A stretch of DNA of 16,119 bases from an uncultured Prevotella sp. (lineage in GTDB: Bacteria; Bacteroidota; Bacteroidia; Bacteroidales; Bacteroidaceae). This document shows, one piece after another, positions 1 through 7,528 of this stretch (positions are counted from its first letter, which is position 1; each line of letters starts with the position of its first letter). The notes under the pieces were generated by a model, which was not told where the DNA came from, did no database searches, and was given only the letters and a program-made list of their open reading frames with translations. A program made the position numbers and the translations under genes. The DNA lies in NCBI GenBank assembly GCA_900551985.1, contig URYG01000052.1, positions 1 through 16,119 on the forward strand, in the 5' to 3' direction.

Positions 1-318
1 TCTAATTTTTTAAGCGAAATGCCCTAGTTAATACTAATTATATATAATATAATGGTATAACGCAATCTGTCAAAGATGCCATTATAGCCATCTATATAAA
101 AAACGCAAGAATCTAACAAATATTATATATCAACCAATTTTATTTTGAGAACTTGCTGAAAAATAGTTGGCTAAATGAAACATAACAAAGATAGTGATAA
201 GATGCATAATTGAATAGAGTAACACCGACTTATCACCGACCATAAACCGAATCTTGATACTTTTTGTTCTCTGATTCAGTGATTTATGGATTTTTTTGAA
301 AAAAAATTGCGATTTTAT
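1..318. other. A/T-rich intergenic region upstream of dapA
   Basis: No convincing gene is seen on either strand. The region is very A/T-rich. It contains an 8-bp inverted repeat (TATAATGG at 48-55, CCATTATA at 79-86), a direct repeat CACCGAC at 223-229 and 234-240 (11-bp period), and a run of seven T then G then eight A at 291-306. The last lies about 12 bp upstream of the dapA -33 box and could act as an upstream A-tract element. On the minus strand 186-193 reads TATCTTTG, a possible -7 box for a gene lying left of the window, but no -33 partner is visible at the right spacing. Confidence 0.5.
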
Positions 319-350
319 TTTGCAATATGCTAATAATTGTGTACTTTTGC
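319..350 (+). promoter_or_regulatory. dapA promoter, Bacteroidetes sigma-ABfr type
   Basis: TTTG at 319-322 serves as the -33 box and TACTTTTGC at 342-350 as the -7 box, separated by 19 bp. This fits the phylum consensus TTTG/TAnnTTTG. Transcription should start roughly 6-8 bp after the -7 box, giving a leader of only about 15-20 nt before the ATG at 374. No Shine-Dalgarno sequence is present, as is usual in this phylum. Confidence 0.75.
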
Positions 351-373
351 CAACGATTTTGTTTATTTAGATT

Positions 374-1261
374 ATGGCACAGAATATATTTAGGGGCCTT
401 GGTGTTGCCCTCATTACTCCTTTTAAGGCCGATGGTTCGGTAGATTATCAGTCGCTCAAGCGATTGGTAGAGTTCCAAATTGACAATGGTGCAGACTTCC
501 TTTGCATCCTTGCAACAACTGGTGAGGCTCCTTGCCTGACCCAGGAAGAGAAAGACAAGATTACAGAATTGGTGAAAGACGTGAACAAGGGTCGCGTCAA
601 GATATTGAAATATTGTGGCGGCAACAATACTGCTGCTGTCGTAGAGGAAATCAAGAATACCGACTGGAGTGGCATCGACGGAATCCTCAGCATCTGTCCT
701 TATTATAACAAGCCATCACAGGAAGGTTTGTATCAGCACTTCAAGGCTATTGCACAGGTTAGTCCGCTGCCTATCGTACTCTATAATGTACCTGGCAGAA
801 CCGGTATCAATATGAAGCCAGAGACCACCTGCCGCATAGCCCGCGACTTCCCTAATGTGGTAGCCGTGAAGGAGGCGAGTGGTAGTCTGGAGCAGGTAGA
901 TGAGATCATCAAGAACAAGCCGGATAATTTCGAAGTAATCAGCGGTGATGATGCCCTTACCTTCTCAATGATAGCGAGTGGTGCAGCCGGTGTGATTTCT
1001 GTCATCGGTAATGCTCTGCCAAAGGCATTCAGCAGAATGATCCGTCTGGAGTTCCGTGGTGAGTACGAGCCAGCCCGCAAGATTCATCATTCCTTCACCG
1101 AGCTTTACAGCCTTCTCTTCGTAGATGGTAATCCTGCTGGTGTGAAGGCATTGCTCAATGATATGGGCTTTATCGAGAACGAGCTGCGCCTGCCGCTGGT
1201 TCCTACCCGTATCGCTACCAAGCAGAAGATGAGTGAAATCCTCAGAACTTTGAATATTTAA
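374..1261 (+). CDS. dapA: 4-hydroxy-tetrahydrodipicolinate synthase (DapA)
   Basis: This enzyme condenses pyruvate with aspartate semialdehyde, the first committed step to diaminopimelate (peptidoglycan) and lysine. At 295 residues it has the normal family length and is a single TIM barrel. Visible active-site residues are the Thr-Thr pair at 48-49 in ATTGE, Tyr137 in YNVPGRTG with Arg142 of the same motif, and the Schiff-base Lys166 in VAVKEASG. The phosphate-free YYNKPSQEG loop (110-118) is also typical. Compared with E. coli DapA, the lysine-inhibition histidines His53 and His56 align with Gln57 and Lys60, and Glu84 aligns with a Val. Strong lysine feedback is therefore doubtful (inference from manual alignment). 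The ATG at 374 lies just downstream of a good promoter. The gene is followed by a hairpin and then an AraC regulator, with no other lysine genes nearby. NanA or other aldolases of the superfamily are less likely because the DapA tyrosine/arginine motif is intact. Confidence 0.95.
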   Translation: MAQNIFRGLGVALITPFKADGSVDYQSLKRLVEFQIDNGADFLCILATTGEAPCLTQEEKDKITELVKDVNKGRVKILKYCGGNNTAAVVEEIKNTDWSGIDGILSICPYYNKPSQEGLYQHFKAIAQVSPLPIVLYNVPGRTGINMKPETTCRIARDFPNVVAVKEASGSLEQVDEIIKNKPDNFEVISGDDALTFSMIASGAAGVISVIGNALPKAFSRMIRLEFRGEYEPARKIHHSFTELYSLLFVDGNPAGVKALLNDMGFIENELRLPLVPTRIATKQKMSEILRTLNI

Positions 1262-1271
1262 TATATTGATT

Positions 1272-1329
1272 AGTGGTTAGTTGTTATTGATGATTATGCG
1301 CATACAATAATCATTAATAACTAATCACT
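1272..1329. repeat. Long imperfect inverted repeat between dapA and araC-type gene
   Basis: The left arm 1272-1297 (3-nt bulge at 1283-1285) pairs with 1307-1329. This gives 23 base pairs including two G-U pairs, with a 9-nt loop GCGCATACA. A second copy of TAATCACT follows at 1336-1343, 14 bp after the one at 1322-1329. No T-run follows the stem. It could be a dapA transcript end, an RNA-stabilising 3' hairpin, or a binding site for the adjacent AraC-type regulator. Confidence 0.6.
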
Positions 1330-1350
1330 GATAATTAATCACTATATATT

Positions 1351-2238
1351 ATGGCTGAAGACAGAAGAATCATACATGAGATTACCCCGCTGATGGGTAA
1401 GGATGTGCTTTACATCGCCGACAGGCACAAGAAGGAGTTTACCTATCCGATACACAATCATTCGGTGTTCGAACTCAATTTTGTGGAGAATGCGGCGGGG
1501 GTAAAGCGTATTGTGGGTGATTCTCAGGAGGTAATTGGCGACTTTGACCTCTGTCTCATCACATCGCCTGATCTGGAACACGTATGGGAACAGAATGTCT
1601 GTCGCAGTGAAGATATCCGTGAGATTACCATCCAGTTTGATTTCAGTATGGGTGAGGAGACTCTCTTCGGCAGAAATCCGTATGCCAGCATTACCCGTAT
1701 GATGCAGGAGGCAAAGAAAGGACTTTGCTTTCCTCTGAAGGCGATTATGCAGGTATATCGATTGCTGGATACCCTGAGTACGGTGAAGGATGGCTTTTAT
1801 GCCGTGCAGCAGTTTCTCACCATTCTTTATGAACTGTCGAAGTGTGAGGGTGCGCGAACCCTGGCATCGAGCAGTTATGCCAAGGTAGCGGTGGAGGATG
1901 ACAGCCGCCGTATTCTGAAGGTGAAGAACTATATCTCGAAGAACTATATGGATGAACTCCGTTTGCCGGATCTCGCCTCACTGGCGGGAATGAGCTCGAG
2001 TGCCTTCAGCCGATTCTTCAAGCTCCATACGGGTAGAAACATATCGGAGTATATCATCGACCTCCGTCTGGGCTATGCAGCCAGGATGCTGGTGGATACA
2101 GCCAAGAGCATCAGCGAGATCGGGTTCGACTGCGGTTTCAACAACCTCAGCAACTTCAATCGCATCTTCAAGAAGAAGAAGGGATGTTCGCCAAGTGAGT
2201 TCAGAGAGAACTATCATAAGACAAGAATCATCGTATAA
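1351..2238 (+). CDS. AraC-family transcriptional regulator
   Basis: This 295-residue DNA-binding regulator has a cupin-like N-terminal ligand domain at about residues 18-100, with the typical YPIHNHSVFELNFV segment at 32-45. A double helix-turn-helix AraC domain spans about 190-288. The second HTH carries the family signature around SISEIGFDCGFNNLSNFN (253-270), followed by RIFKKKKGCSPSEFR. The HNHSVFE motif places it with regulators that usually sense sugars or similar small molecules; the ligand is unknown. It sits between dapA and uxaC on the same strand. The large palindrome at 2253-2296, just before uxaC, is a natural candidate target, so regulation of uxaC or of itself is plausible but unproven. 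No TAnnTTTG box was found in its 89-bp upstream gap, so it may be read from the dapA promoter. Confidence 0.9.
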   Translation: MAEDRRIIHEITPLMGKDVLYIADRHKKEFTYPIHNHSVFELNFVENAAGVKRIVGDSQEVIGDFDLCLITSPDLEHVWEQNVCRSEDIREITIQFDFSMGEETLFGRNPYASITRMMQEAKKGLCFPLKAIMQVYRLLDTLSTVKDGFYAVQQFLTILYELSKCEGARTLASSSYAKVAVEDDSRRILKVKNYISKNYMDELRLPDLASLAGMSSSAFSRFFKLHTGRNISEYIIDLRLGYAARMLVDTAKSISEIGFDCGFNNLSNFNRIFKKKKGCSPSEFRENYHKTRIIV

Positions 2239-2252
2239 AATACGCATAACGT

Positions 2253-2296
2253 AATCGTTTAAGTGAAATAATCAAAAATATTTCCCTTAAACGATT
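2253..2296. promoter_or_regulatory. Large palindrome at the uxaC promoter: operator and/or terminator
   Basis: The arms 2253-2270 and 2279-2296 are complementary over 18 positions with one mismatch (T2264/C2285), around an 8-nt loop. The outer 10 bp (ATCGTTTAAG / CTTAAACGAT, 2254-2263 and 2286-2295) are perfect. The right arm ends about 20 bp before the uxaC -7 box, exactly where a -33 element would lie. The right arm is followed by TTCTTTTT, so on the plus strand it could also terminate the regulator transcript. The A/T-rich stem and its position favour a regulator-binding site; both roles are possible. Confidence 0.6.
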
Positions 2297-2316
2297 TCTT
2301 TTTGGGATATTTGTTG

Positions 2317-2325
2317 TATCTTTGC
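2317..2325 (+). promoter_or_regulatory. uxaC -7 promoter box
   Basis: TATCTTTGC matches the Bacteroidetes -7 consensus TAnnTTTG. No TTTG stands 19-21 bp upstream; the nearest (2301-2304) is only 12 bp away. A promoter with a good -7 box but no -33 box, preceded by a large palindrome, suggests activator dependence (inference). The leader to the ATG at 2374 would be about 42 nt and is A/T-rich. Confidence 0.6.
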
Positions 2326-2373
2326 GTCATCATTAGTATTATTAAATAAACATTTAAAAACTACTATACAGTT

Positions 2374-3777
2374 ATGAAGCAATTTATGGATGAAAACTTC
2401 CTGCTTGACACCAAGACTGCGCAGGACCTTTTCCACAATCATGCGGCTAAGATGCCAATCATCGATTATCACTGCCACCTCATCCCTGAGATGGTTGCGA
2501 ATGATCACAAGTTCAAGAGCATTACAGAACTCTGGCTCGGTGGTGACCACTACAAGTGGCGTGCTATGCGTACCAATGGTGTAGATGAGCGTTTCTGCAC
2601 AGGTACTGACACCAGCGACTGGGAGAAGTTCGAGAAATGGGCAGAGACTGTACCATATACTTTCCGTAACCCTCTTTATCACTGGACACACCTGGAGCTC
2701 AAGACAGCTTTCGGTATCGACAAGCAGTTGAGCCCTAAGACTGCACGTGAAATCTACGACGAGTGTAACGAGAAGTTGCAGCAGCCTGAGTTCAGCGCTC
2801 GTGGCTTGATGCGTCACTATAATGTAGAGTGCGTCTGCACAACAGATGATCCTATCGATGATCTCCGTTACCACAAGCAGACACGCGAGAGCGGTTTCGA
2901 GATCAAGATGATTCCTGCTTGGCGTCCTGACAAGGCTATGAACATCGAGAAGCCTGATTTCGCTGAGTATATGAACAAGTTGGGCGAGGTAGCTGGTGTT
3001 ACCCTCACTACTTTCCAGGATATGGTTGATGCTTTGCAGAAGCGTCACGACTTCTTTACCGAGAACGGCTGTAAGTTGAGCGACCACGGTATTGAGGAGT
3101 TCTATGATGAGCCATACACAGATTCTCAGATTGAGACTATCTTTGCAAAGGCAATGCGCGGTCAGCAGCTCTCTGCACTCGAGATCCGCCAGTACAAGCA
3201 TGCCTTCCTGAAGGTTTGCGCAGAGATGGATCACGCTGCCGACTGGACTCAGCAGTTCCACTATGGTGCTATCCGCGACAACAATACATTGATGTACAAC
3301 AAGCTCGGTGCTGATACCGGTTTCGACTCTATCGGTGAGTTTACTACCGCTAAGGCAATGAGCAACTTCCTCAATGAGTTGAATATGGAGGGTAAGTTGA
3401 CCCGTACCATCCTCTATACATTGAATCCATGTGCCAACGAGGTAATCGCTACCATGCTCGGTAACTTCCAGGACGGTTCTTGCCCTGGTAAGATCCAGTT
3501 CGGTTCAGGCTGGTGGTTCAACGATCAGCTCGATGGTATGACCCGTCAGATGAATGCACTCTCTGTATTGGGTCTCTTGAGCCGTTTCGTAGGTATGTTG
3601 ACCGACTCACGTTCATTCCTCAGCTACCCACGTCACGAGTACTTCCGTCGTTTGCTCTGCAACCTCCTCGGCAATGATGTAGAGAAGGGCTTGCTTCCTA
3701 ACGATATGGAGAGCCTCTCTCGCATGGTAGAGGATATCTCTTACAACAATGCTCGCAACTACTTCAAGTTCTACTAA
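2374..3777 (+). CDS. uxaC: Glucuronate (uronate) isomerase UxaC
   Basis: UxaC isomerises D-glucuronate to D-fructuronate and D-galacturonate to D-tagaturonate in the cytoplasm, the first step of hexuronate catabolism. At 467 residues it matches the normal family length (about 470). The protein opens with the typical segment around FMDENFLLDT and carries the metal-binding His-x-His pair His33/His35 in DYHCHLIPE, as expected for this amidohydrolase-superfamily member. Further recognisable stretches are CTTDDPIDDL, the FHYGAIRDNN segment, and the C-terminal FGSGWWFNDQLDGM and SRSFLSYPRHEYFRR regions. It is not flanked here by uxuA, uxuB or kdgK, so the rest of the pathway must lie elsewhere. Codon use looks strongly biased (AAG, GAG, CGT, CTC, CAC), more so than in the preceding regulator, which hints at high expression when induced. 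A palindrome lies in the promoter region and a strong stem-loop follows the stop. Confidence 0.96.
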   Translation: MKQFMDENFLLDTKTAQDLFHNHAAKMPIIDYHCHLIPEMVANDHKFKSITELWLGGDHYKWRAMRTNGVDERFCTGTDTSDWEKFEKWAETVPYTFRNPLYHWTHLELKTAFGIDKQLSPKTAREIYDECNEKLQQPEFSARGLMRHYNVECVCTTDDPIDDLRYHKQTRESGFEIKMIPAWRPDKAMNIEKPDFAEYMNKLGEVAGVTLTTFQDMVDALQKRHDFFTENGCKLSDHGIEEFYDEPYTDSQIETIFAKAMRGQQLSALEIRQYKHAFLKVCAEMDHAADWTQQFHYGAIRDNNTLMYNKLGADTGFDSIGEFTTAKAMSNFLNELNMEGKLTRTILYTLNPCANEVIATMLGNFQDGSCPGKIQFGSGWWFNDQLDGMTRQMNALSVLGLLSRFVGMLTDSRSFLSYPRHEYFRRLLCNLLGNDVEKGLLPNDMESLSRMVEDISYNNARNYFKFY

Positions 3778-3810
3778 AGAGTAGTAGAATCTGATTAGCA
3801 AAATACTAAG

Positions 3811-3855
3811 ACAAATCCCTTCACGGCATCTTCCGGGTGTTGTGAGGGGATTTGT
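3811..3855 (+). terminator. Stem-loop after uxaC, probable terminator
   Basis: ACAAATCCCTTCAC (3811-3824) pairs with GTGAGGGGATTTGT (3842-3855) over 14 bp with one G-U pair. The inner 17 nt can add six further pairs, three of them G-U, leaving a 5-nt loop. The tail TTTGTTGCTT is only modestly T-rich. It starts 33 bp after the uxaC stop and probably ends or stabilises that mRNA. Confidence 0.7.
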
Positions 3856-3880
3856 TGCTTGATAACAAAAACCGGAGTTT

Positions 3881-5200
3881 ATGGGATTGATAGATAAAAT
3901 AGTAGGTTTCTACGAGGATATCAGGGAGTTGAATTCTTCGAATATCCAGGATTTTCGAGGCAAGATGAAATCTTGGCTCAAGATGGGTATGCTCGCCGGC
4001 CGTATCTTCTATATCAAGGATATGTGGGCCAGGGATGTGGCGGCATTAACCTTTGCCTCGTTTATGGCATTGATACCATTCATGGCGATGATGTTCGTCA
4101 TTGCCCGCGGTTTCGGTTATACGGCTATGCTGGAGTCGTGGCTATCTACCACTTTCGAAGCGCAACCCGTTGTGGCTCAGACTATCGTGAATTTCGTTCA
4201 CAACTATATCGAGAACACGCAGAGCAACTATATCATCGGTACGGGTATCGTGATGTTTCTCTATACCATCATCTCGCTGATGCAGAAGATAGAACTCACC
4301 TTTGATGACATCTGGCATACGGGGGAACGTTCGTGGAAGCAGATTGTGACCGAATATCCTACCATTCTTTTCGGACTGGGTATGATGATTCTCTTCGCCT
4401 CTTTCTTTAATGTATGGACGGTGAATGTGATAGATGATGTGGATAGGATTGCTGATATGGGAGAGACCATTCCGGCTTTCATCCTGCATGTAGCTGCATT
4501 TGTGCCGATGTTCCTATTCTTCGTGTTCTGCTATTGCGTGATTCCGAATACCTATATCCGGTTTCGCAGTACGCTGGTGCCTTCGCTTCTGGCGGGCATC
4601 AGTATGACGGCATTGCAGTATGGATATATTTATCTGCAGGTATTCCTTTCGAGCTATAATGTAATCTATGGCTCGCTTGCCGCCATTCCGCTGTTCCTTC
4701 TTTGGCTCCAGATTTCGTGGGCAATCGTAGTGTTCGGTGCCTTGCTCTGCTATACCAACCAGAACCTGCATCATTATGACCTTGACTTGAAGTATGACCA
4801 TGTGAAGTTGGAACAGCGTATCAAGGTCTGTGCCGTGGTGATGCATCAGGTGTGCCATCGCTTCAATGATGGTGAGCAGGCTTATACGCCGAAAGATATC
4901 CATGAGGTGACGAAGATTCCGCAGCAGATCATCAATCACGCCGTGAAGGAATTGCTGCAGGCAAAGCTGCTGGTGGAAATCCGTAGCGAGAAGAAGGGTA
5001 GTTTCGAGGAATCGATCATCCTGCATCCGATAGAGAAGATCGATCATCTTACCTATGGAATGATGATAGAGCGACTCTTTACCTATGGGGCTGATGTTGT
5101 GGGACTTGCAGAGCAGAACCCTGACTGGGAAAAATGGAAAGACATCGATGTCCTGAATGCAGAATTAGTAGAAAAGGGCAAGAATATAAATTTCGTTTAA
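3881..5200 (+). CDS. YihY/BrkB-family inner-membrane protein with winged-helix-like C-terminal tail
   Basis: This is a predicted six-helix inner-membrane protein of 439 residues in the YihY/BrkB family. Old databases often label the family ribonuclease BN, which is wrong for this fold. Hydrophobic segments lie near residues 52-76, 118-138, 160-182, 198-222, 230-255 and 260-292. The family hallmark is the block from YGSLAAIPLF (263-272) through LLWLQISWAIVVFGALL (273-289). The membrane part is followed by a cytoplasmic domain at about 310-395 that resembles a winged helix: helices around RIKVCAVVMHQVCHRF and YTPKDIHEVTKIPQQIINHA, then a LLQAKLLVEIRSEKKGS wing. Other family members are near 290 residues, so this tail is a substantial addition. 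Function is unknown; transport or membrane homeostasis is possible. No TAnnTTTG box was seen directly upstream. The GH20 gene follows after 46 bp, probably in the same transcript. Confidence 0.88.
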   Translation: MGLIDKIVGFYEDIRELNSSNIQDFRGKMKSWLKMGMLAGRIFYIKDMWARDVAALTFASFMALIPFMAMMFVIARGFGYTAMLESWLSTTFEAQPVVAQTIVNFVHNYIENTQSNYIIGTGIVMFLYTIISLMQKIELTFDDIWHTGERSWKQIVTEYPTILFGLGMMILFASFFNVWTVNVIDDVDRIADMGETIPAFILHVAAFVPMFLFFVFCYCVIPNTYIRFRSTLVPSLLAGISMTALQYGYIYLQVFLSSYNVIYGSLAAIPLFLLWLQISWAIVVFGALLCYTNQNLHHYDLDLKYDHVKLEQRIKVCAVVMHQVCHRFNDGEQAYTPKDIHEVTKIPQQIINHAVKELLQAKLLVEIRSEKKGSFEESIILHPIEKIDHLTYGMMIERLFTYGADVVGLAEQNPDWEKWKDIDVLNAELVEKGKNINFV

Positions 5201-5246
5201 TATTAATTAGAATAATAGTATATAAACCTTTAAAAACCATTAGTGT

Positions 5247-7427
5247 ATGAGAAAAATGATTTCTTTTGCAGTTTTTGCATTGTTGGCAACCTCGTTGTCG
5301 GCGCAAACCGTCGCCAATATGAAGGACCTCAATGCTGAGAAAAAATCGGCTGCTATTAACCTGAAGTTGACAGGAACATTAACAACCACGAGAAATTCGG
5401 ATTTCCGACAGCTTCGTGACTTGTGCTGGCAATTGAGAACTCTGGACTTGAGCGAGGCTACCTGTCCTGTTCTTCCAAAGAATGCCTTCCATTCCCGTCA
5501 TCATCTGCAGAGCATCTTCCTGCCAAACCAGTTGCAGGAGATTGGTAGTCAGGCTTTCTTTGCCTGCGACAATCTGCAGGAAATAGTAATTCCTAAGAGC
5601 GTGACGAAAGTGGGAGCTGCAGCCTTTTCTGGTTGCAAGGCATTGATAAACATCACGATAGACGGAACGCCGGAGTTGGGAGAGTTTGCCTTTGCCAATC
5701 TGGAAGGCGTAAAGATCATCAAGGTGAATTCCAAGATTCCGCCAAAGGCAGCTTCTACTGCTTTTTCGGGCGTGAATATGCGAGGAGTAAAACTGGTGAT
5801 GCCAAGAGGTAGCGAAAAACTCTATCGCAAGGCGCCGGGATGGAACCACTTCTTCGGTGAGGTGAAGCAGGCTAGAGTAGTCTGCAATCCTGAGGCTTGT
5901 CTGATTCCTACCCCGATGGACCTGAAAGTAAATGCCAAGGCGGCACCTTTGCAGGTGGCAGGAAACTGGAAGATCGTAGCTGCCGATGGTCTTGCCAATG
6001 AGCAGGAACATGCCGAGAGAATTCTGAAGGAGCGAGTAGAGCAGCAGCATAAGGATTTGAAAAAGGGCGGACAGCTCACTATGACGCTTGCCCTGGATGA
6101 GACGCTGGCTGACAATGAGGCTTATACCCTGGATGTGCAGCAGAAGGGAGTTGTAATCAAGGGTAAGACTGCTGCAGGTGTCTTCTATGGTTTGATGACT
6201 TTCGACCAGTTGCTCCGTGGCGATGCCTCTAAGGTAGGTTGCGATGCCATCCCGCAGCTGACATTGAAAGACCAGCCTCGCACCCATGTGAGAGAGTTGA
6301 TGGTGGATCCTTGCCGTATCTTCGTTCCATACGAGGATCTGAAGGCTTTTGTTCCGGAGATGGCCCGCTATAAACTGAATATGCTTCATCTCCATCTGGT
6401 AGATGACCAGGCTTGGACTATCGAAATCAAGAAATATCCTAGACTCACCGCCGAGGCGAGCAGCCGATGGGGAATGGACGATATGCTGATGCCTATCAAG
6501 GGTTATTATACCCAGGAGCAGATGCGCGACTTCGTGGCATACTGCGCCAAGTATCATATCCAGGTGGTTCCTGAGATTGAGATGCCGGGACACGAGGTGG
6601 CTGCCATCAGTGTTTATCCGGAGCTGACCTGTCAGGGTGTTCAGAAACCTATCCGTACCACTTGCGGTGTATCGAATGAGTTGCTTTGCCCGGGTAATGA
6701 CTTCACTTACGAGTTTCTGGGCAATGTCTTCAAGGAGTTGGCAAATATCTTCCCTTCTGAATATATCCATCTGGGTGGTGATGAGGCAGGAAATCCTGCG
6801 CTCGACTGCTGGACCAACTGTCCTAAGTGCCAGGCATTGAAGAAGAAGCTGGGTATTACCACAACCGACCGCTCTGAGAACTGGAAGTTGCAGGGCTATC
6901 TCTTTGATAAGGTGATAGACTTGCTTCGTACCCAGTATCACAAGACTCCAATGTTCTGGTATGAGACCGATTTCAAGAAGATTCAGCCTGGTTGTGTTAC
7001 CTTTGCCTGGCGTGCCGGTTTAACAAAGGAAGCATTGGTGGCAGCGGTAGAGAACAATGCCCGCATCCTGCTTTGTCCTGGAGAGCATTGCTATTTTGAT
7101 TATCCGATGGCAAAGGGCGATATGCCTGAGGTAAACTGGGGTATGCCTGTAACATCTCTGAAGGCAGCCTATAGCCTGGATCCTGCCTGGGGAATGGGCG
7201 AGGAGTTTGAGAAGAACAATCTCTTCGGTGTAGCCGGAACCCTTTGGAGCGAGTGCATCAATTCGCCAGAGCGTATCTACTATCAGGCTTATCCTCGTTC
7301 GCTGGCTTTGGCAGAGGCAGGCTGGAGTTTCCAGAAGAACCGTTCATGGGAGGGATTCCTGACTAGGTTGAAGCCAACCGTAAAGGATATGATGAGAAGA
7401 GGCATCACCTTCTCTATGGAATATTAA
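5247..7427 (+). CDS. Secreted GH20 beta-N-acetylhexosaminidase with BspA-type leucine-rich repeats
   Basis: This exported glycosidase of 726 residues should remove terminal beta-linked GlcNAc or GalNAc from host or dietary glycans, or from peptidoglycan. A signal peptide (about 1-20, ending SLSAQ) is followed by BspA/LRR_5-type repeats at roughly 50-200. Repeat hallmarks are LPNQLQEIGSQAFFACDNL and IPKSVTKVGAAAFSGC, with the usual capping block ending in KAPGWNHF. A GH20b-like alpha/beta domain lies at about 215-335 and the catalytic TIM barrel at about 340-700. Catalytic Asp512-Glu513 sit in HLGGDEAGN. Substrate-binding Arg349 is in THVRELMVDP and His449 in VPEIEMPGHE, and the C-terminal LWSECINSPERIYYQAYPR block is present. 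One typical position is changed: the common LDxSRHF is VDPCRIF here. There is no lipoprotein Cys after the signal peptide, so a periplasmic or secreted form is likely. No promoter box lies in the 46-bp gap after the YihY gene. A terminator follows. Confidence 0.92.
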   Translation: MRKMISFAVFALLATSLSAQTVANMKDLNAEKKSAAINLKLTGTLTTTRNSDFRQLRDLCWQLRTLDLSEATCPVLPKNAFHSRHHLQSIFLPNQLQEIGSQAFFACDNLQEIVIPKSVTKVGAAAFSGCKALINITIDGTPELGEFAFANLEGVKIIKVNSKIPPKAASTAFSGVNMRGVKLVMPRGSEKLYRKAPGWNHFFGEVKQARVVCNPEACLIPTPMDLKVNAKAAPLQVAGNWKIVAADGLANEQEHAERILKERVEQQHKDLKKGGQLTMTLALDETLADNEAYTLDVQQKGVVIKGKTAAGVFYGLMTFDQLLRGDASKVGCDAIPQLTLKDQPRTHVRELMVDPCRIFVPYEDLKAFVPEMARYKLNMLHLHLVDDQAWTIEIKKYPRLTAEASSRWGMDDMLMPIKGYYTQEQMRDFVAYCAKYHIQVVPEIEMPGHEVAAISVYPELTCQGVQKPIRTTCGVSNELLCPGNDFTYEFLGNVFKELANIFPSEYIHLGGDEAGNPALDCWTNCPKCQALKKKLGITTTDRSENWKLQGYLFDKVIDLLRTQYHKTPMFWYETDFKKIQPGCVTFAWRAGLTKEALVAAVENNARILLCPGEHCYFDYPMAKGDMPEVNWGMPVTSLKAAYSLDPAWGMGEEFEKNNLFGVAGTLWSECINSPERIYYQAYPRSLALAEAGWSFQKNRSWEGFLTRLKPTVKDMMRRGITFSMEY

Positions 7428-7446
7428 TGATGAACTAGAAAGCAAG

Positions 7447-7478
7447 AAGGGCAAGCTCCAAAAATGGATCTTGCCCTT
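7447..7478. terminator. Terminator hairpin after the GH20 gene, possibly bidirectional
   Basis: AAGGGCAAG (7447-7455) pairs perfectly with CTTGCCCTT (7470-7478), and TCCA/TGGA extends the stem inside after one mismatch. The hairpin begins 20 bp after the GH20 stop and is followed by TCTCATATTT. It also lies 51 bp beyond the end of the minus-strand miniprotein, so it could serve both converging transcripts. Confidence 0.75.
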
Positions 7479-7528
7479 TCTCATATTTAAATCTCTCTCA
7501 CTGTAAAATATAGTATAGATTTCTATTT

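Noticed and set aside
186..193. Minus-strand TATCTTTG as a promoter for a leftward gene
   Set aside because: No -33 box at the right spacing and no reading frame visible in the first 185 bp. Kept only as a remark.
2287..3261. 324-codon open frame on the minus strand opposite uxaC
   Set aside because: uxaC is full length on the plus strand and the antisense frame shows no domain.
3881..5200. Ribonuclease BN annotation for the YihY/BrkB gene
   Set aside because: That label is a historical error for this family. The protein is a multi-pass membrane protein with no nuclease motifs.
5379..6941. 520-codon open frame on the minus strand opposite the GH20 gene
   Set aside because: The plus strand has a complete enzyme with intact catalytic motifs. 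The opposite frame has no recognisable domain and is explained by codon bias.
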